This document shows, in pieces, positions 1 to 8,943 of a stretch of DNA of 64,000 nucleotides (position 1 is the first letter of the stretch; every line of letters starts with the position of its first letter). The position numbers and the translations under genes were made by a program. This DNA is from Psychrobacter sp. NG25. Lineage in GTDB: Bacteria; Pseudomonadota; Gammaproteobacteria; Pseudomonadales; Moraxellaceae. The notes under the pieces are model-generated. The model was not told the DNA's origin. It saw nothing but the letters and a program-made list of their open reading frames with translations, and ran no database searches. The stretch lies in the NCBI RefSeq assembly GCF_015234355.1, contig NZ_JADGMV010000006.1, positions 124,001 to 188,000 on the forward strand, read 5' to 3'.

Positions 1-47
1 CTACGGCAATGCCAGATGGCCCTGTAGATGACGATATCCCGTTCTAG
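1..47 (+). CDS. ssb: Single-stranded DNA-binding protein, C-terminal end only
   Basis: Frame 3 from the left edge reads TAMPDGPVDDDIPF and then TAG at 45-47. The acidic tip DDDIPF is the hallmark C-terminus of bacterial SSB, the tail that docks RecQ, RecO, PriA, ExoI and other partners, and few other proteins end this way. Only 14 codons are inside the window, so the OB-fold is not visible. The call rests on the tail alone and on the terminators that follow directly. Confidence 0.8.
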   Translation, partial: TAMPDGPVDDDIPF

Positions 48-85
48 GATACACTTTAGACTTTAATGTAAAATATATGTTTTAG

Positions 86-108
86 AAAACCCGCTACTAG
101 CGGGTTTT
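86..108 (+). terminator. Rho-independent terminator after ssb
   Basis: A perfect 11-bp stem (arms 86-96 and 98-108, core CCCGCTA/TAGCGGG) ends in TTTT and a pyrimidine-rich tail. It lies 39 bp after the ssb stop codon. Confidence 0.8.
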
Positions 109-152
109 CCTTTATCTATAGAATAAAAATAGTCTAAAGTGTATGCTTTGAA

Positions 153-176
153 ATCCCGCTAATAGCGGGGTTTTTT
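153..176 (+). terminator. Second rho-independent terminator after ssb
   Basis: The stem has CCCGCTA and TAGCGGG arms around 155-169 with a one-base loop and is followed by six T. Its core matches the terminator at 86-108. The 12-mer ACACTTTAGACT at 51-62 occurs inverted at 131-142, so the pair may come from a local duplication. Confidence 0.75.
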
Positions 177-222
177 ATATGCGACGATAAATATAGTCGA
201 TCCTCTATAAAATAGTTACAAC

Positions 223-300
223 GTTAACCTCGCTTGAAGTATCACATGTACATCTGCACTCGGTTGCCTTGTACTTCTTTTCAACTGAATTAACTATAAT
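223..300 (+). repeat. Dispersed intergenic repeat, copy 1
   Basis: The segment contains the core ACTCGGTTGCCTTGTA and ends in GAATTAACTATA. A close relative is at 62043-62119, and more distant relatives sharing the CTCGGTTNCCTTGTA core are at 33211-33320 (inverted), 33954-34061 and 35478-35560. No coding sequence is visible in it. Confidence 0.6.
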
Positions 301-843
301 TTAAAAAACGTCATTTTATAGTATTGCTAAAAGCCATGTAAAAACTATGAAGATGGTCTTTATTTATATAGGTACTAATTACCTAAATAAAATAAAACGT
401 TTGTCTGTTTTTGGTTGTAATTAAGGTTTCCAAAACTTCAATTTTCAAAGAATAAAAATTCAGTAATGGGGTGTTGGGTTAATTATAGAAATTAATAATC
501 GAATAGGTATGGGTTAGAATTATTAAGTTTAAAAGATCTACTTCGCTTATTTATTCGTCAATTTTCATGTCGAAAATGATAAAAATTACCTTTCATATCC
601 TATATCAACCGTCTGTTCTATTAAATCTAATTAATACTAACAGTCTATTAGACAGGTTGATATAATTTACTTGAATCAATGATTTATACGATATTAAAGG
701 TTAGACTTTCGTTTAAAGTAATTTTTATTAGCAAATGAAAAGTCAAGGTTTGGCCATTTAATGGTTTAAAACATAAAAACTTACTTGGTCGGTAGCTTAA
801 AATAAGAATGCCTGCCTCTCACTGCTAGTATTGAGTATATACA
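301..843. other. AT-rich non-coding stretch
   Basis: No open frame with a plausible start and ribosome binding site is visible. The stretch is strongly AT-rich and probably carries the promoter for the gene at 844. I could not single out one clear -35/-10 pair. Confidence 0.5.
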
Positions 844-1491
844 ATGAATTATGGTGATGTGTTTCGAAAAAGTGATTTAGGTAGAGAAGAGATTAAATCT
901 CAAAGTCTAGGTGTATTGCCGCGAGAAGCTAGAACGTTACTTATTATGATTGATGGCAGACGCACGTATCAGAGTTATCTTAATACGCTCGACAGTAGCA
1001 AGATGTTTGCTGAATTTGGTGGTATTGCACCGCTGTTTGAGCTGCTTTTAGACCTTGAGTGTATTGAAGTAGCGTCGGCTGGCAGTGCTGAGACCGAAAT
1101 ACCTACGCTTTCACAGACGACAATTACATCTATACCTGTCACGACTCAATCTCAACCAGCAGCACCAGCTTTTGATGAGAAGTCTGAAATAGAATTCAAT
1201 AATACATTTAATGGTAAAAGCACGACTAAGGTAAAAGAGTCAGAAAAGAAATCACTCAGTAGTATATTCAAAGCCAAGCCATCTAGTGTTAGCGATGAAA
1301 CGATAAAATCTGATTTAGCCACATTTATTGAAAAAAATGCAGAACCTATAGAGGCTTGGGGTTATTTACTAAGTCTAGAGCAATGCGGCAATAGGACGCA
1401 GTTATTGATCTTAGCAAAAGAAATACAGAATACGAGTAGCGGTAGTTTAGCGCGTGGTATGAATGACTTTATCAAAAGAATTGAACGTTAA
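844..1491 (+). CDS. Unknown 215-residue cytosolic protein
   Basis: I do not recognise a named family. Residues 1-80 are a compact domain with the pattern LPREARTLLIMIDGRRTY and then FGGIAPLFELLLDLECIEV, which resembles small winged-helix-like domains ending in a hydrophobic helix. Residues 80-150 are a Ser/Thr/Lys-rich linker, probably disordered. Residues 155-215 look helical. There is no signal peptide or membrane segment. It is followed after about 100 bp by two BLUF photosensors on the same strand, so a role in signalling is possible, but this is only inferred from position. Confidence 0.7.
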   Translation: MNYGDVFRKSDLGREEIKSQSLGVLPREARTLLIMIDGRRTYQSYLNTLDSSKMFAEFGGIAPLFELLLDLECIEVASAGSAETEIPTLSQTTITSIPVTTQSQPAAPAFDEKSEIEFNNTFNGKSTTKVKESEKKSLSSIFKAKPSSVSDETIKSDLATFIEKNAEPIEAWGYLLSLEQCGNRTQLLILAKEIQNTSSGSLARGMNDFIKRIER

Positions 1492-1598
1492 TATTGACGG
1501 TATTCATGTAGTAAACAACGGATATGACAAATATTTGGTTATGAAAAATAACGGTGCTGTCATTGTTGAAAAATCTAGCAAACTAATTGGAGTTTCTT

Positions 1599-2117
1599 GT
1601 GGAATCAGCTGAGCTATCGGAATTAAATTGTCTAAAAATGCGTCATGGTGAGCATGTTATTTTACGTTTAACTTATATTAGCCGTTATAACATCGATAAT
1701 CCTACTGGTGAAGTGACTCGTATTCTTACTCAAGCGCAGCAAAATAACGAGCGCAATGGTATTACGGGTGCGTTGGTGTTCAACCACAATTACTTTTTGC
1801 AAAGTATTGAAGGGGCGAGGCCTGTTATCAATGCATTGCTGAGAAAGTTGGTCAAAGACGATCGACATTATGCACTACAAGTTATCGAGTGCCGTGAAGT
1901 TGAGCAGCGTCATTGGAGTAAGTGGTCAATGAAATACTTAATCCCAAGTGATGAAAACAAGGGTCTGGCACTCAAGTTTTCGACAGGCAGTCAGTTCAAT
2001 CCGTATTTGATGAATACCAATCAAATTATGATGCTGATTGATACGTTATCAGATCTTCAAGAGCAAGAAGAAATCAATGCTTCTAAAAAGAAAAAACCTT
2101 GGTTTTCTTTGAATTGA
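1599..2117 (+). CDS. BLUF-domain blue-light sensor, first of two
   Basis: A stand-alone BLUF protein, a family that binds FAD and senses blue light. Motifs fit well: the flavin-contacting Tyr in LTYISRY, then NGITGALVF, FLQSIEGAR with the key Gln, DDRHYALQVIE, and the WSKWSMKYL end. About 40 residues after the domain end in KKKKPWFSLN; there is no EAL, GGDEF or other output domain. A TTG at 1587 would add four residues, but GGAG at 1589-1592 sits six bases before the GTG at 1599, so I place the start there (172 residues). A paralogue follows 52 bp downstream. Confidence 0.9.
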   Translation: MESAELSELNCLKMRHGEHVILRLTYISRYNIDNPTGEVTRILTQAQQNNERNGITGALVFNHNYFLQSIEGARPVINALLRKLVKDDRHYALQVIECREVEQRHWSKWSMKYLIPSDENKGLALKFSTGSQFNPYLMNTNQIMMLIDTLSDLQEQEEINASKKKKPWFSLN

Positions 2118-2169
2118 TTGACGTTTGGAAAACTATCAGACCCTATGACTTTATTATAAGAGATACGAT

Positions 2170-2607
2170 ATGACATCAATAATGGAAGATGCGCCCATTT
2201 TAATGAGCATGACATACGCGAGCCGTGCTAATCCGGGCGTATCAGCTAAAGATTTCAATGAAATATTAAAACAAGCACAGGTAAATAATGCTGCCAACGG
2301 TATCACTGGTATGCTGACATTTAATAAAGATTATTTTTTGCAAACGGTGGAAGGTCCGAGAGCGCAAATCAATCGTCTATTGTATAGCTTGATTGCTGAC
2401 CAACGTCATTATGATTTACAGATTATTGAGACACGCGAATTAAAGTATAGAACGTGGTCTAAATGGTCTATGAATTATGCCACTCCGACTGAAAAAAACA
2501 CTGCGATTTATTTAAAATACTCTACCACCGTTGATTTTAATCCGTACTTATTAAGTGCTGAATCAGCCCGTGAATTGATGAATGAGCTTAGTGACCAACG
2601 GGATTAA
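2170..2607 (+). CDS. BLUF-domain blue-light sensor, second of two
   Basis: A 145-residue BLUF protein with almost nothing beyond the domain. It keeps the flavin Tyr (MTYASRA), the Asn in NNAANGITGML, the Gln in FLQTVEGPR, and TWSKWSMNY at the end of the domain. It is clearly a tandem paralogue of the gene before it but differs at many positions, so the duplication is not recent. Short BLUF proteins usually act through protein partners, for example regulators or c-di-GMP enzymes; no partner can be named from the window. Confidence 0.92.
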   Translation: MTSIMEDAPILMSMTYASRANPGVSAKDFNEILKQAQVNNAANGITGMLTFNKDYFLQTVEGPRAQINRLLYSLIADQRHYDLQIIETRELKYRTWSKWSMNYATPTEKNTAIYLKYSTTVDFNPYLLSAESARELMNELSDQRD

Positions 2608-3035
2608 TTGACTATACTCAGATATTATAAATAAAAAATAATCTTCAAAACTCAAAATCTATATTGATATATGGATTTATGTTTATTAAGTATGCGGTCT
2701 ATTAGCTTTGAAGCGCACTTTATAAGTAGGCCTTCAATCAAAAATATAAACAAATATTGATTTATAAACGAGCATTTAAGTTCTGAAAATTTGTTCATTT
2801 ACCAAATTTTACTATCCGTTGACTTTTGATATATAAGATATGATAGTTTGCGGTTGTGATAGCATTGCTTTTTGTTTATATTGTCTCCGCCCATAGATAT
2901 GTTGGCTAACCATATTTTTATTACAAAGAATATCTATTCATGACTTTATCTCATAATGAATAAGTCATCTCGGTTCTTAATAGTGAATATTATCTCTATT
3001 AAGGTTGTACCTTTTATTTTACAGTTGGATTTACT
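2608..3035. other. AT-rich intergenic region upstream of the H-NS-like gene
   Basis: 428 bp without a credible gene. It is very AT-rich with several A/T tracts, as expected for the control region of an H-NS-type gene, which is often autoregulated. I see no hairpin followed by a T run after the second BLUF gene. Confidence 0.5.
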
Positions 3036-3359
3036 ATGAGCAAAAATAACGCAATCGATTTAGAAAATCTGAACGTCGACGAGCTACGAGCTATTACTGA
3101 AAATGCTCAGCAGCTTATTGCTAAAAAACAACATCAGCGCCTGTATGATGCTTATATGCAATTCGAGAAAATTGCAGAAGAAAGCAATGCTTCTATCGAA
3201 GAAATTTTGAAAGCTGGTGAAACGTTAGAGAAGAAACGCAGTATTAAATATCGTAATACTGACAACAACGAAGAAACTTGGACTGGTCGTGGTCGCAAGC
3301 CTACGTGGTTGGTCGAAGCCTTAGCAGCGGGTCGTGATATTGAAGGTTTTGCTATTTAA
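3036..3359 (+). CDS. hns: H-NS family nucleoid-structuring protein
   Basis: A 107-residue protein, the short H-NS form common in Moraxellaceae. Residues 8-65 form a coiled-coil-like oligomerisation region rich in Glu, Ala, Lys and Gln. The C-terminal DNA-binding domain has IKYRNTDNNEETWTGRGR followed by KPTWL, with the core motif TWTGRGRKP that inserts into the minor groove of AT-rich DNA. Expected role: nucleoid compaction and silencing of AT-rich foreign genes. The gene stands alone with its own terminator at 3508-3556. Confidence 0.93.
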   Translation: MSKNNAIDLENLNVDELRAITENAQQLIAKKQHQRLYDAYMQFEKIAEESNASIEEILKAGETLEKKRSIKYRNTDNNEETWTGRGRKPTWLVEALAAGRDIEGFAI

Positions 3360-3507
3360 GTATGTACTCACTAACAAGTTTGTACGCACTTTAGCAAAGC
3401 ATTGACATTAACCCGTCAAAGTATGGTGGCAGTGCTATTTTAACTATCAATATGATTGATAAGATTTTTTATTAAATTTGATAGCGATATCCCTGATCAC
3501 TGAATAA

Positions 3508-3556
3508 AAGCCAGTATCTTTCTTATCATTATTTGGTAAGAAGCTACTGGCTTTTT
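3508..3556 (+). terminator. Rho-independent terminator downstream of hns
   Basis: A long hairpin with outer arms AAGCCAGTA and TACTGGCTT and an imperfect inner stem (CTTTCTTATC/GGTAAGAAG) ends in TTTTTT. It lies about 150 bp after the hns stop. Confidence 0.7.
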
Positions 3557-3806
3557 TGCATCTTCCGTACGTCATGTTTTTAGTGCCACTAGGGCGTTGA
3601 TGATTTATTAATTTAACTGAAACCAATAGTAGCAGTGTTCTAAAAGAGAACAGCTATACACTAGCTTGCGTATTCATAACACAGATAAACATAGATCTCA
3701 TCATATCCAAGTATACTAAAGAATAACTATTCGTTAATGAATATCACTTATGAACAATTGCTGATAAAATGAACGAATAATGATATAAAGGTATAAGGTA
3801 GGTCAA

Positions 3807-3980
3807 ATGACAGACAGTATAAAAGCAAAAAAATGGATTTCTTTGGGAATCATTGCGACGGCTCTTTTGCTTGTCCCTCGGCGCAGTAGTCGAAAAACTG
3901 ATATAAACCCACATAATAATAAAAATACAAAACCTGACAGTAATGTTAGTAGCATTCAAAATGCTAATAACTGTAGGTAA
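3807..3980 (+). CDS. Possible small membrane protein (57 residues)
   Basis: The ATG at 3807 opens a 57-codon frame ending TAA at 3978-3980, with a purine-rich AAGGTAGG about 6 bases upstream. The predicted protein has a lysine-rich start (MTDSIKAKKW), one hydrophobic segment (ISLGIIATALLLV), then an Arg/Lys-rich juncture and an Asn-rich polar tail. This fits a one-pass membrane protein or an uncleaved signal anchor. It could also be a chance frame; nothing else supports it. Confidence 0.4.
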   Translation: MTDSIKAKKWISLGIIATALLLVPRRSSRKTDINPHNNKNTKPDSNVSSIQNANNCR

Positions 3981-4124
3981 ATGAAACAAGGATTAAATTA
4001 AAAGTTAAATTCTTTTAATATAAGTTATTCTGATTATTTATACAGTCATTGATAGAATAGCAATCAGTTAAAAAAACCGAACAATAGAGCGCTCAATTAA
4101 AAAAGTTAATTTTGGAGTCTATTA

Positions 4125-4239
4125 ATGACCGCTATCGTTTTATCTATAGTCGGTTCAATAGGTTTTGGATATTAGGAAGCCAAGTGAAAGTACTACAAGT
4201 CGTAGATTAATCGAGACTGACATCGTATCCAATTTCTAG
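4125..4239 (+). pseudogene. Possible frameshifted small membrane protein gene
   Basis: GGAG at 4114-4117 sits about 7 bases before the ATG at 4125. The frame encodes a hydrophobic peptide (MTAIVLSIVGSIGFGY) and stops at once. The +1 frame from about 4160 continues as IRKPSESTTSRRLIETD and stops at 4237-4239, just before the ribosome binding site of the next gene. Together they would make a 38-residue one-pass protein if one base had been gained or lost. A functional 16-residue peptide or a chance frame are the alternatives. Confidence 0.25.
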
Positions 4240-4251
4240 AGGAGTGACTAT

Positions 4252-5187
4252 ATGATATCTAAACAGACATTCCCCAAGACTTATCCTCTCATTGATACCC
4301 ATACTCATTTTGATGCTCCAGTATTTGATAGCGATAGAGAATTGCTAGTACAGAAGGCTTATGAGAGTGGTATACGTCATCTTGTATTGGTGGGGTACTC
4401 ATATCAGTACTTTAAGAGGATGTACACTACCGAACAGTTATTGAACAAGCTGGTACCGTTGACTGCTGAAAACACTGATAGTTTAAATCTATCACAAATT
4501 AAAGGTCATACCGCAATAGGCTTACATCCCTTTTATATCAAAGAGCACAGTGAAGATCATCTAAAAAGTATGGCTAGCATGATTGCTAAGCAGCGGCCAA
4601 TAGCAATTGGTGAGATTGGATTGGATACTTTCACGGAATCTATGAAAGAGCCTCAAGTCGTTGCCAAACAAAAACGGTTTTTTAAGGCGCAATTAGACAT
4701 GGCAGTGGTTCATAAGTTGCCAGTGATGTTGCATATTCGAAAAGCACATGCAGAAGTACTGGCAATACTGAAGGCACACGATTATGATGCTCACAAATTA
4801 GGTGGTATTGCTCATAGTTTCAGCGGTGGTGAACAAGAGGCAAAAGCATTTGTGAAGTTAGGATTTAAATTAGGTGTTACTGGTCAGGTTACCAATCCAA
4901 ATGCCAAAAAACTGCGTCGCGCCATCCGTGCTGCTGTCGATAGCCATGGTATAGAATGTTTGGTGATAGAAACAGATTGCCCAGACATGACGCCCATCCA
5001 GTGCCAGGTGTCAGATAATAGTTGGCCTGATAAGCAGTCACATGACCGTAATGTACCTGCTAACCTGCCATGGGTACTATCAAGCTTAAGTGAGTTGCTC
5101 AACGTGTCGCCAGACAGACTTGCTGAGCAATTATGGCACAACAGTTGCAGCGCTTTACAAAAGACATGGGATTATCCCTTAGTATAA
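4252..5187 (+). CDS. TatD-family metal-dependent hydrolase (YjjV-like)
   Basis: A 311-residue amidohydrolase-fold protein of the TatD DNase family. The expected metal ligands appear in order: DTHTHFD near the N-terminus, the family motif GLHPFY, Glu in IGEIGLDT, His in PVMLHIRKAH, His in GGIAHSFSGG and Asp in VIETDCPDMTP. A clear AGGAG precedes the ATG. It is about 50 residues longer than E. coli TatD/YjjV, mostly from an insert around residues 60-85. Expected activity is a 3'-5' exonuclease or phosphoesterase on nucleic acid; the true substrate is not clear for this subgroup. Confidence 0.9.
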   Translation: MISKQTFPKTYPLIDTHTHFDAPVFDSDRELLVQKAYESGIRHLVLVGYSYQYFKRMYTTEQLLNKLVPLTAENTDSLNLSQIKGHTAIGLHPFYIKEHSEDHLKSMASMIAKQRPIAIGEIGLDTFTESMKEPQVVAKQKRFFKAQLDMAVVHKLPVMLHIRKAHAEVLAILKAHDYDAHKLGGIAHSFSGGEQEAKAFVKLGFKLGVTGQVTNPNAKKLRRAIRAAVDSHGIECLVIETDCPDMTPIQCQVSDNSWPDKQSHDRNVPANLPWVLSSLSELLNVSPDRLAEQLWHNSCSALQKTWDYPLV

Positions 5188-5292
5188 CCACACTAATTTT
5201 AGGCCATTATTATTCATTGCTAGCAATTGATATAACCATAAATAACCGCAGCATATATAAACAAGACAATTTAAAAGAGCACTTAATCTGTT

Positions 5293-6183
5293 ATGAATGA
5301 AACACAACAACTTGAGCCAATAGAGGCAGAATCAATTACTACTGAACATTCTATAGTAGGAGCAGTGGTAGAAGAGGTGATTGAGGAAGATGATCAATAT
5401 GAACGTCGTTTTCAAGGAACACGAACACTCTATGGCGCCTCAGCAGTCGACATCTTCGCTGCTTCTCATGTCTATGTTATAGGTGTAGGGGGTGTTGGTT
5501 CTTGGGTAGCAGAGGCTCTCGCTCGGACGGCAGTGGGTACTATCACATTAATTGATTTGGATGTATTGGTTGCCTCTAATATCAATCGGCAGTTACCGGC
5601 ACTAGATAGTACTTTTGGTCAAAGTAAAATTGGGGCAATGGCGGCTCGTGTTTATGAAATTAACCCAAAGGTCACGCTCAATTTAATTGATGATTTTTTG
5701 ACAGTAGAAAATGTAGCAAATTTATTACCAAGTCGTGAGGATGCAAAAGCGGCTACGGCTCAAGGCAAACCTATCGTTATTTTAGATTGTGTAGATGATA
5801 TGAGTGCTAAGTTGGCCATTGCGCTACATTGTCGTTTTAACAAACTAAAACTGATCTGTGCAGGCGGTGCAGGTGGCAAGATAGACCCAAGCCAAATTAA
5901 AGTGAGTGACTTGAAAGATAGCTATCAAGACCCGTTGCTTGCTAAATTACGTAATAAACTGCGCCATGAAAAAGGCATCAATAGTGCCTTAAAAGAAAAA
6001 TTCGGTATTAAATGTGTCTATTCAACAGAGCCACCACGGGTAGATAAAAGCTGTCAAACTGGCGGGTTACACTGTGGTGGTTACGGCTCAGCAGTTGTTG
6101 TCACATCAGTCGTTGCGATGATTATGGTGAGTGAAGCTTTACAATTATTAATAAAACAGACGGGCACCAATCAAAGCGTCTGA
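5293..6183 (+). CDS. tcdA: tRNA threonylcarbamoyladenosine dehydratase
   Basis: An E1-like ThiF-fold enzyme that uses ATP to cyclise t6A at position 37 of ANN-decoding tRNAs to ct6A. The ATP site is GVGGVGSWVAEALART, followed by LIDLDVLVASNINRQ, which carries the family's Asn-x-x-Arg-Gln motif. The C-terminal part has SCQTGGLHCGGYGSAVVV and a final hydrophobic helix. Residues 1-35 are an acidic N-terminal extension rich in Glu, absent in E. coli TcdA. It overlaps nothing and is followed closely by the hybrid kinase, perhaps in one transcript. Confidence 0.93.
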   Translation: MNETQQLEPIEAESITTEHSIVGAVVEEVIEEDDQYERRFQGTRTLYGASAVDIFAASHVYVIGVGGVGSWVAEALARTAVGTITLIDLDVLVASNINRQLPALDSTFGQSKIGAMAARVYEINPKVTLNLIDDFLTVENVANLLPSREDAKAATAQGKPIVILDCVDDMSAKLAIALHCRFNKLKLICAGGAGGKIDPSQIKVSDLKDSYQDPLLAKLRNKLRHEKGINSALKEKFGIKCVYSTEPPRVDKSCQTGGLHCGGYGSAVVVTSVVAMIMVSEALQLLIKQTGTNQSV

Positions 6184-6204
6184 TCTTATTTAATGGAGTC
6201 TATT

Positions 6205-8055
6205 TTGTCTATATCTAACGCACCGAAACACAGCTATCCAGTAGCAGCGGATGAAGTAGAACGTATCCATAAGCTCAAAAAGTATAGAGTACTGAATGAT
6301 AATAATGAGCCTGCATTTGATCGGTTGGTCAATTTGGCCAAGCGGTTTTTTGATGTATCCATCATTACTATTAGCTTTATGGATGAAGAGACACAGTATC
6401 TAAAATCTGCCTACGGCCTAGACGATGTATGCCAAGTGACACGTGAAGTCGCTATTTGTAATTATACTGTGATGTCTGATGAAGTTTTTGTGGTGCCAGA
6501 TCTGATAGCAGACAGCCGCTTTAGCCAAAATCCGTTGGTGACAGAGCCCCCTTGTTTAAAGTTTTATGCTGGTGCACCAATTATTCTCATTGAAGACAAT
6601 AAAAGTTATCGTTTAGGCTCTTTGTGCTTGATGGATACAGAGCCCAAGCATGATTTTGATGAGGAGCAAGCACAGGTATTGGCACAATTTGCAATGATGG
6701 CAGCCGATGCTTTGCAACTCCAGGACAAGCAGCGTGATGCTAAACATGCCAATGAGATGAAGTCGAGTTTTCTGGCCAATATGAGTCATGAGATCCGCAC
6801 ACCGATGAACGGTATTATTGGTATGGTAGAGATGCTAGGGGATACCAAACTTAGCGAAGAACAACAGGATTGTGTCGACAACATCAAAGTTTCCAATGAG
6901 CATTTGATGGCCATTATTAATGGAATTTTAGACTTATCGAAAGTTGAATCTGGAAAAATGACGATTGATCATATTCCGGTAAATTTATCTGAATTGTGTA
7001 ATGAAGTTATCAGCCTCTTCTCTGTCAAAGCACATCAGCGAAGTTTAGCGTTAGAATATAATTATACTGAGTCGTTATCGCCTTATGTGCAAGGAGACCC
7101 AGTACGTATTAAACAAATAATTGCGAATCTCGTTAATAATGCGATTAAGTTCACTCGTGAAGGTGGTCAAGTCAGTATTAATGTTAAACACGCACCTAAC
7201 TGTCAGTGCGATAGTATTGAAAGGCATGGTACAGATGAAGACCACTCTCAAGCAATGCCAAGTTCTCAAGCAATGCCAAGTTCTCAAGCAATGCCAAACA
7301 GTACTTTGAATGAAATTACTGTTCACGAGACGGGTATAGACTCTATCTCCTCTGAAGGAATGACAGTATGTATCGAAGTCACAGATACTGGCGTTGGTAT
7401 TAAAGAAGAGTCATTAGATGCGATATTTAATGCTTATGACCAAGCGAATCAATTCACACATCGTCTCTATGGTGGTACGGGTCTTGGACTATCAGTTTGC
7501 AAATCTTTGGTTGATTTGATGGGTGGCCATATTGATGTCAGTAGCGAAGTGGGTGTTGGCACCACTTTTACTGTTTTATTGCCTCTACCTACAATTGGTG
7601 AAGAGTACTACCAAAAATGGCAAGCAGAAAATGACTTCACTATGATGAAGCCGACGCAAGAGCGTACTGGTCATATACTGTTGGTTGAAGATGATACCGT
7701 CAATGCGATTATCGCCAAAAAAGCGCTAACCAATAGTGGTCATACTGTGACGCATGTCGCTGATGGGCAGCAAGCCATTGAAGCATTCGCGCTGTCACCT
7801 GAGCGCTATGATGTTATCTTGATGGATCACCATATGCCTATTTTAGATGGGGTGCAGGCGACCATTAAATTGCATGAAATGTATGATTCACAATCATTGC
7901 CGCCTATTATTGCTTTAACGGCCAACGCGATGGATGGTGAACGCGAAAAGTATCTAAAGGTTGGTATGCAAGACTATTGCACCAAGCCATTTAAGCAGGA
8001 GCAGTTGAATGCATTGGTACAGTATTGGTTGATACAAAAACAATCAGCAGAATAG
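6205..8055 (+). CDS. GAF-domain hybrid histidine kinase with receiver domain
   Basis: A soluble hybrid sensor kinase. Residues 15-170 are a GAF domain ([21 protein letters not shown], then CNYTVM and FYAGAPI). The HisKA H-box is [15 protein letters not shown], with His at residue 195. The HATPase domain has the N-box [10 protein letters not shown], then TDTGVGI and [11 protein letters not shown]-terminal receiver has ILLVEDD, the phospho-acceptor Asp in [10 protein letters not shown] and Lys in CTKPF. No membrane segments. An insert between the N-box and the G1 box carries three SQAMP repeats. I chose TTG 6205 because TGGAG ends six bases before it; the ATG at 6193 lacks a ribosome binding site and overlaps that motif. 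The ATG start would add four residues. Confidence 0.88.
   Translation: MSISNAPKHSYPVAADEVERIHKLKKYRVLNDNNEPAFDRLVNLAKRFFDVSIITISFMDEETQYLKSAYGLDDVCQVTREVAICNYTVMSDEVFVVPDLIADSRFSQNPLVTEPPCLKFYAGAPIILIEDNKSYRLGSLCLMDTEPKHDFDEEQAQVLAQFAMMAADALQLQDKQRDAKHANEMKSSFLANMSHEIRTPMNGIIGMVEMLGDTKLSEEQQDCVDNIKVSNEHLMAIINGILDLSKVESGKMTIDHIPVNLSELCNEVISLFSVKAHQRSLALEYNYTESLSPYVQGDPVRIKQIIANLVNNAIKFTREGGQVSINVKHAPNCQCDSIERHGTDEDHSQAMPSSQAMPSSQAMPNSTLNEITVHETGIDSISSEGMTVCIEVTDTGVGIKEESLDAIFNAYDQANQFTHRLYGGTGLGLSVCKSLVDLMGGHIDVSSEVGVGTTFTVLLPLPTIGEEYYQKWQAENDFTMMKPTQERTGHILLVEDDTVNAIIAKKALTNSGHTVTHVADGQQAIEAFALSPERYDVILMDHHMPILDGVQATIKLHEMYDSQSLPPIIALTANAMDGEREKYLKVGMQDYCTKPFKQEQLNALVQYWLIQKQSAE
7246..7296 (+). 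repeat. 18-bp tandem repeat inside the hybrid kinase gene
   Basis: The unit TCTCAAGCAATGCCAAGT occurs at 7246-7263, 7264-7281 and, truncated to 15 bp, at 7282-7296, with no mismatches. It keeps the reading frame and encodes SQAMPS twice then SQAMPN. It falls in a variable insert of the ATPase domain, so unit number could change without breaking the protein. Confidence 0.95.
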
Positions 8056-8117
8056 TTGTGTGGGAAACAACTACTGAGATTGACACATCATTATTTCTGA
8101 TTGTCGGCATAAATACA

Positions 8118-8157
8118 AAAAAAGCTGAATCCCTCGATTAGGGATTCAGTTTTTTTA
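8118..8157. terminator. Bidirectional terminator between the kinase and efp
   Basis: Perfect 10-bp stem CTGAATCCCT/AGGGATTCAG (arms 8125-8134 and 8140-8149) with a T run on the right and an A run on the left. It serves the converging kinase gene and efp. Confidence 0.88.
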
Positions 8158-8203
8158 TTACGTGATCAAAATAATATAAATTGCCTATTATTTTTACATG
8201 TTA

Positions 8204-8776
8204 TTAGTTAACGCGAGTTTGATAGTCACCAGTACGAGTATCGACACGTACGACTTCACCTTGCTGTACAAATAGAGGTACACGTACGACAGCGCCTGTC
8301 TCTAGCTTAGCTGGTTTACCACCACCACCTGATGTATCACCACGCACACCAGGATCCGTTTCAGTGATTTGCAATTCAACGAAGTTAGGCGGTGTTACTG
8401 ATAGAGGTGCACCGTTGAATAAAGTGATGGTACATGATGCATTGCTGTTTTCTTTTAGCCATTGTATTGAGTCGCCCATCGATGTTTTATCAGCTTGGAT
8501 CTGCTCAAAACTTTCTGGATCCATAAAATGCCAAAACTCGCCATCGTTATACAGATAGTTCATTTCAGTATCCATCACATCAGCAGCTTCTAAGCTGTCA
8601 CCTGATTTAAATGTCTGTTCTAACACTTTGCCACTACGAAGATTGCGTAGTTTGACGCGGTTAAAGGCTTGGCCTTTACCTGGTTTAACAAACTCATTCT
8701 CAAGAATAGAACAAGGATTGCCATCGAGCATGACTTTTAGACCAGCTTTAAATTCATTAGTAGAAAAATTTGCCAC
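8204..8776 (-). CDS. efp: Elongation factor P
   Basis: A 190-residue EF-P that relieves ribosome stalling at polyproline runs. The N-terminal KOW-like domain holds the modification loop KPGKGQAF, with the lysine that receives beta-lysine in the position of E. coli Lys34. The OB domains follow ([17 protein letters not shown] segment, then [18 protein letters not shown] and [10 protein letters not shown]). Length and end match E. coli EF-P. It is divergent from epmB, the enzyme that prepares its modifying amino acid, an arrangement seen in several gammaproteobacteria. Confidence 0.97.
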   Translation of the reverse strand: MANFSTNEFKAGLKVMLDGNPCSILENEFVKPGKGQAFNRVKLRNLRSGKVLEQTFKSGDSLEAADVMDTEMNYLYNDGEFWHFMDPESFEQIQADKTSMGDSIQWLKENSNASCTITLFNGAPLSVTPPNFVELQITETDPGVRGDTSGGGGKPAKLETGAVVRVPLFVQQGEVVRVDTRTGDYQTRVN

Positions 8777-8943
8777 AGGAGACTCCTAGGGGTTGTAAAT
8801 ATGATGATAGATAATGGGGTATGGGGCTTGCTGCATCAAAATCGTTTATTACGCTAAGTGTTTACAAGATTGGTCGTATGCTTTGATAGGCGACGCACTA
8901 AGAGCGTATAATATCGGCTTTTGGGCACAGGTAACAGGTTGTC

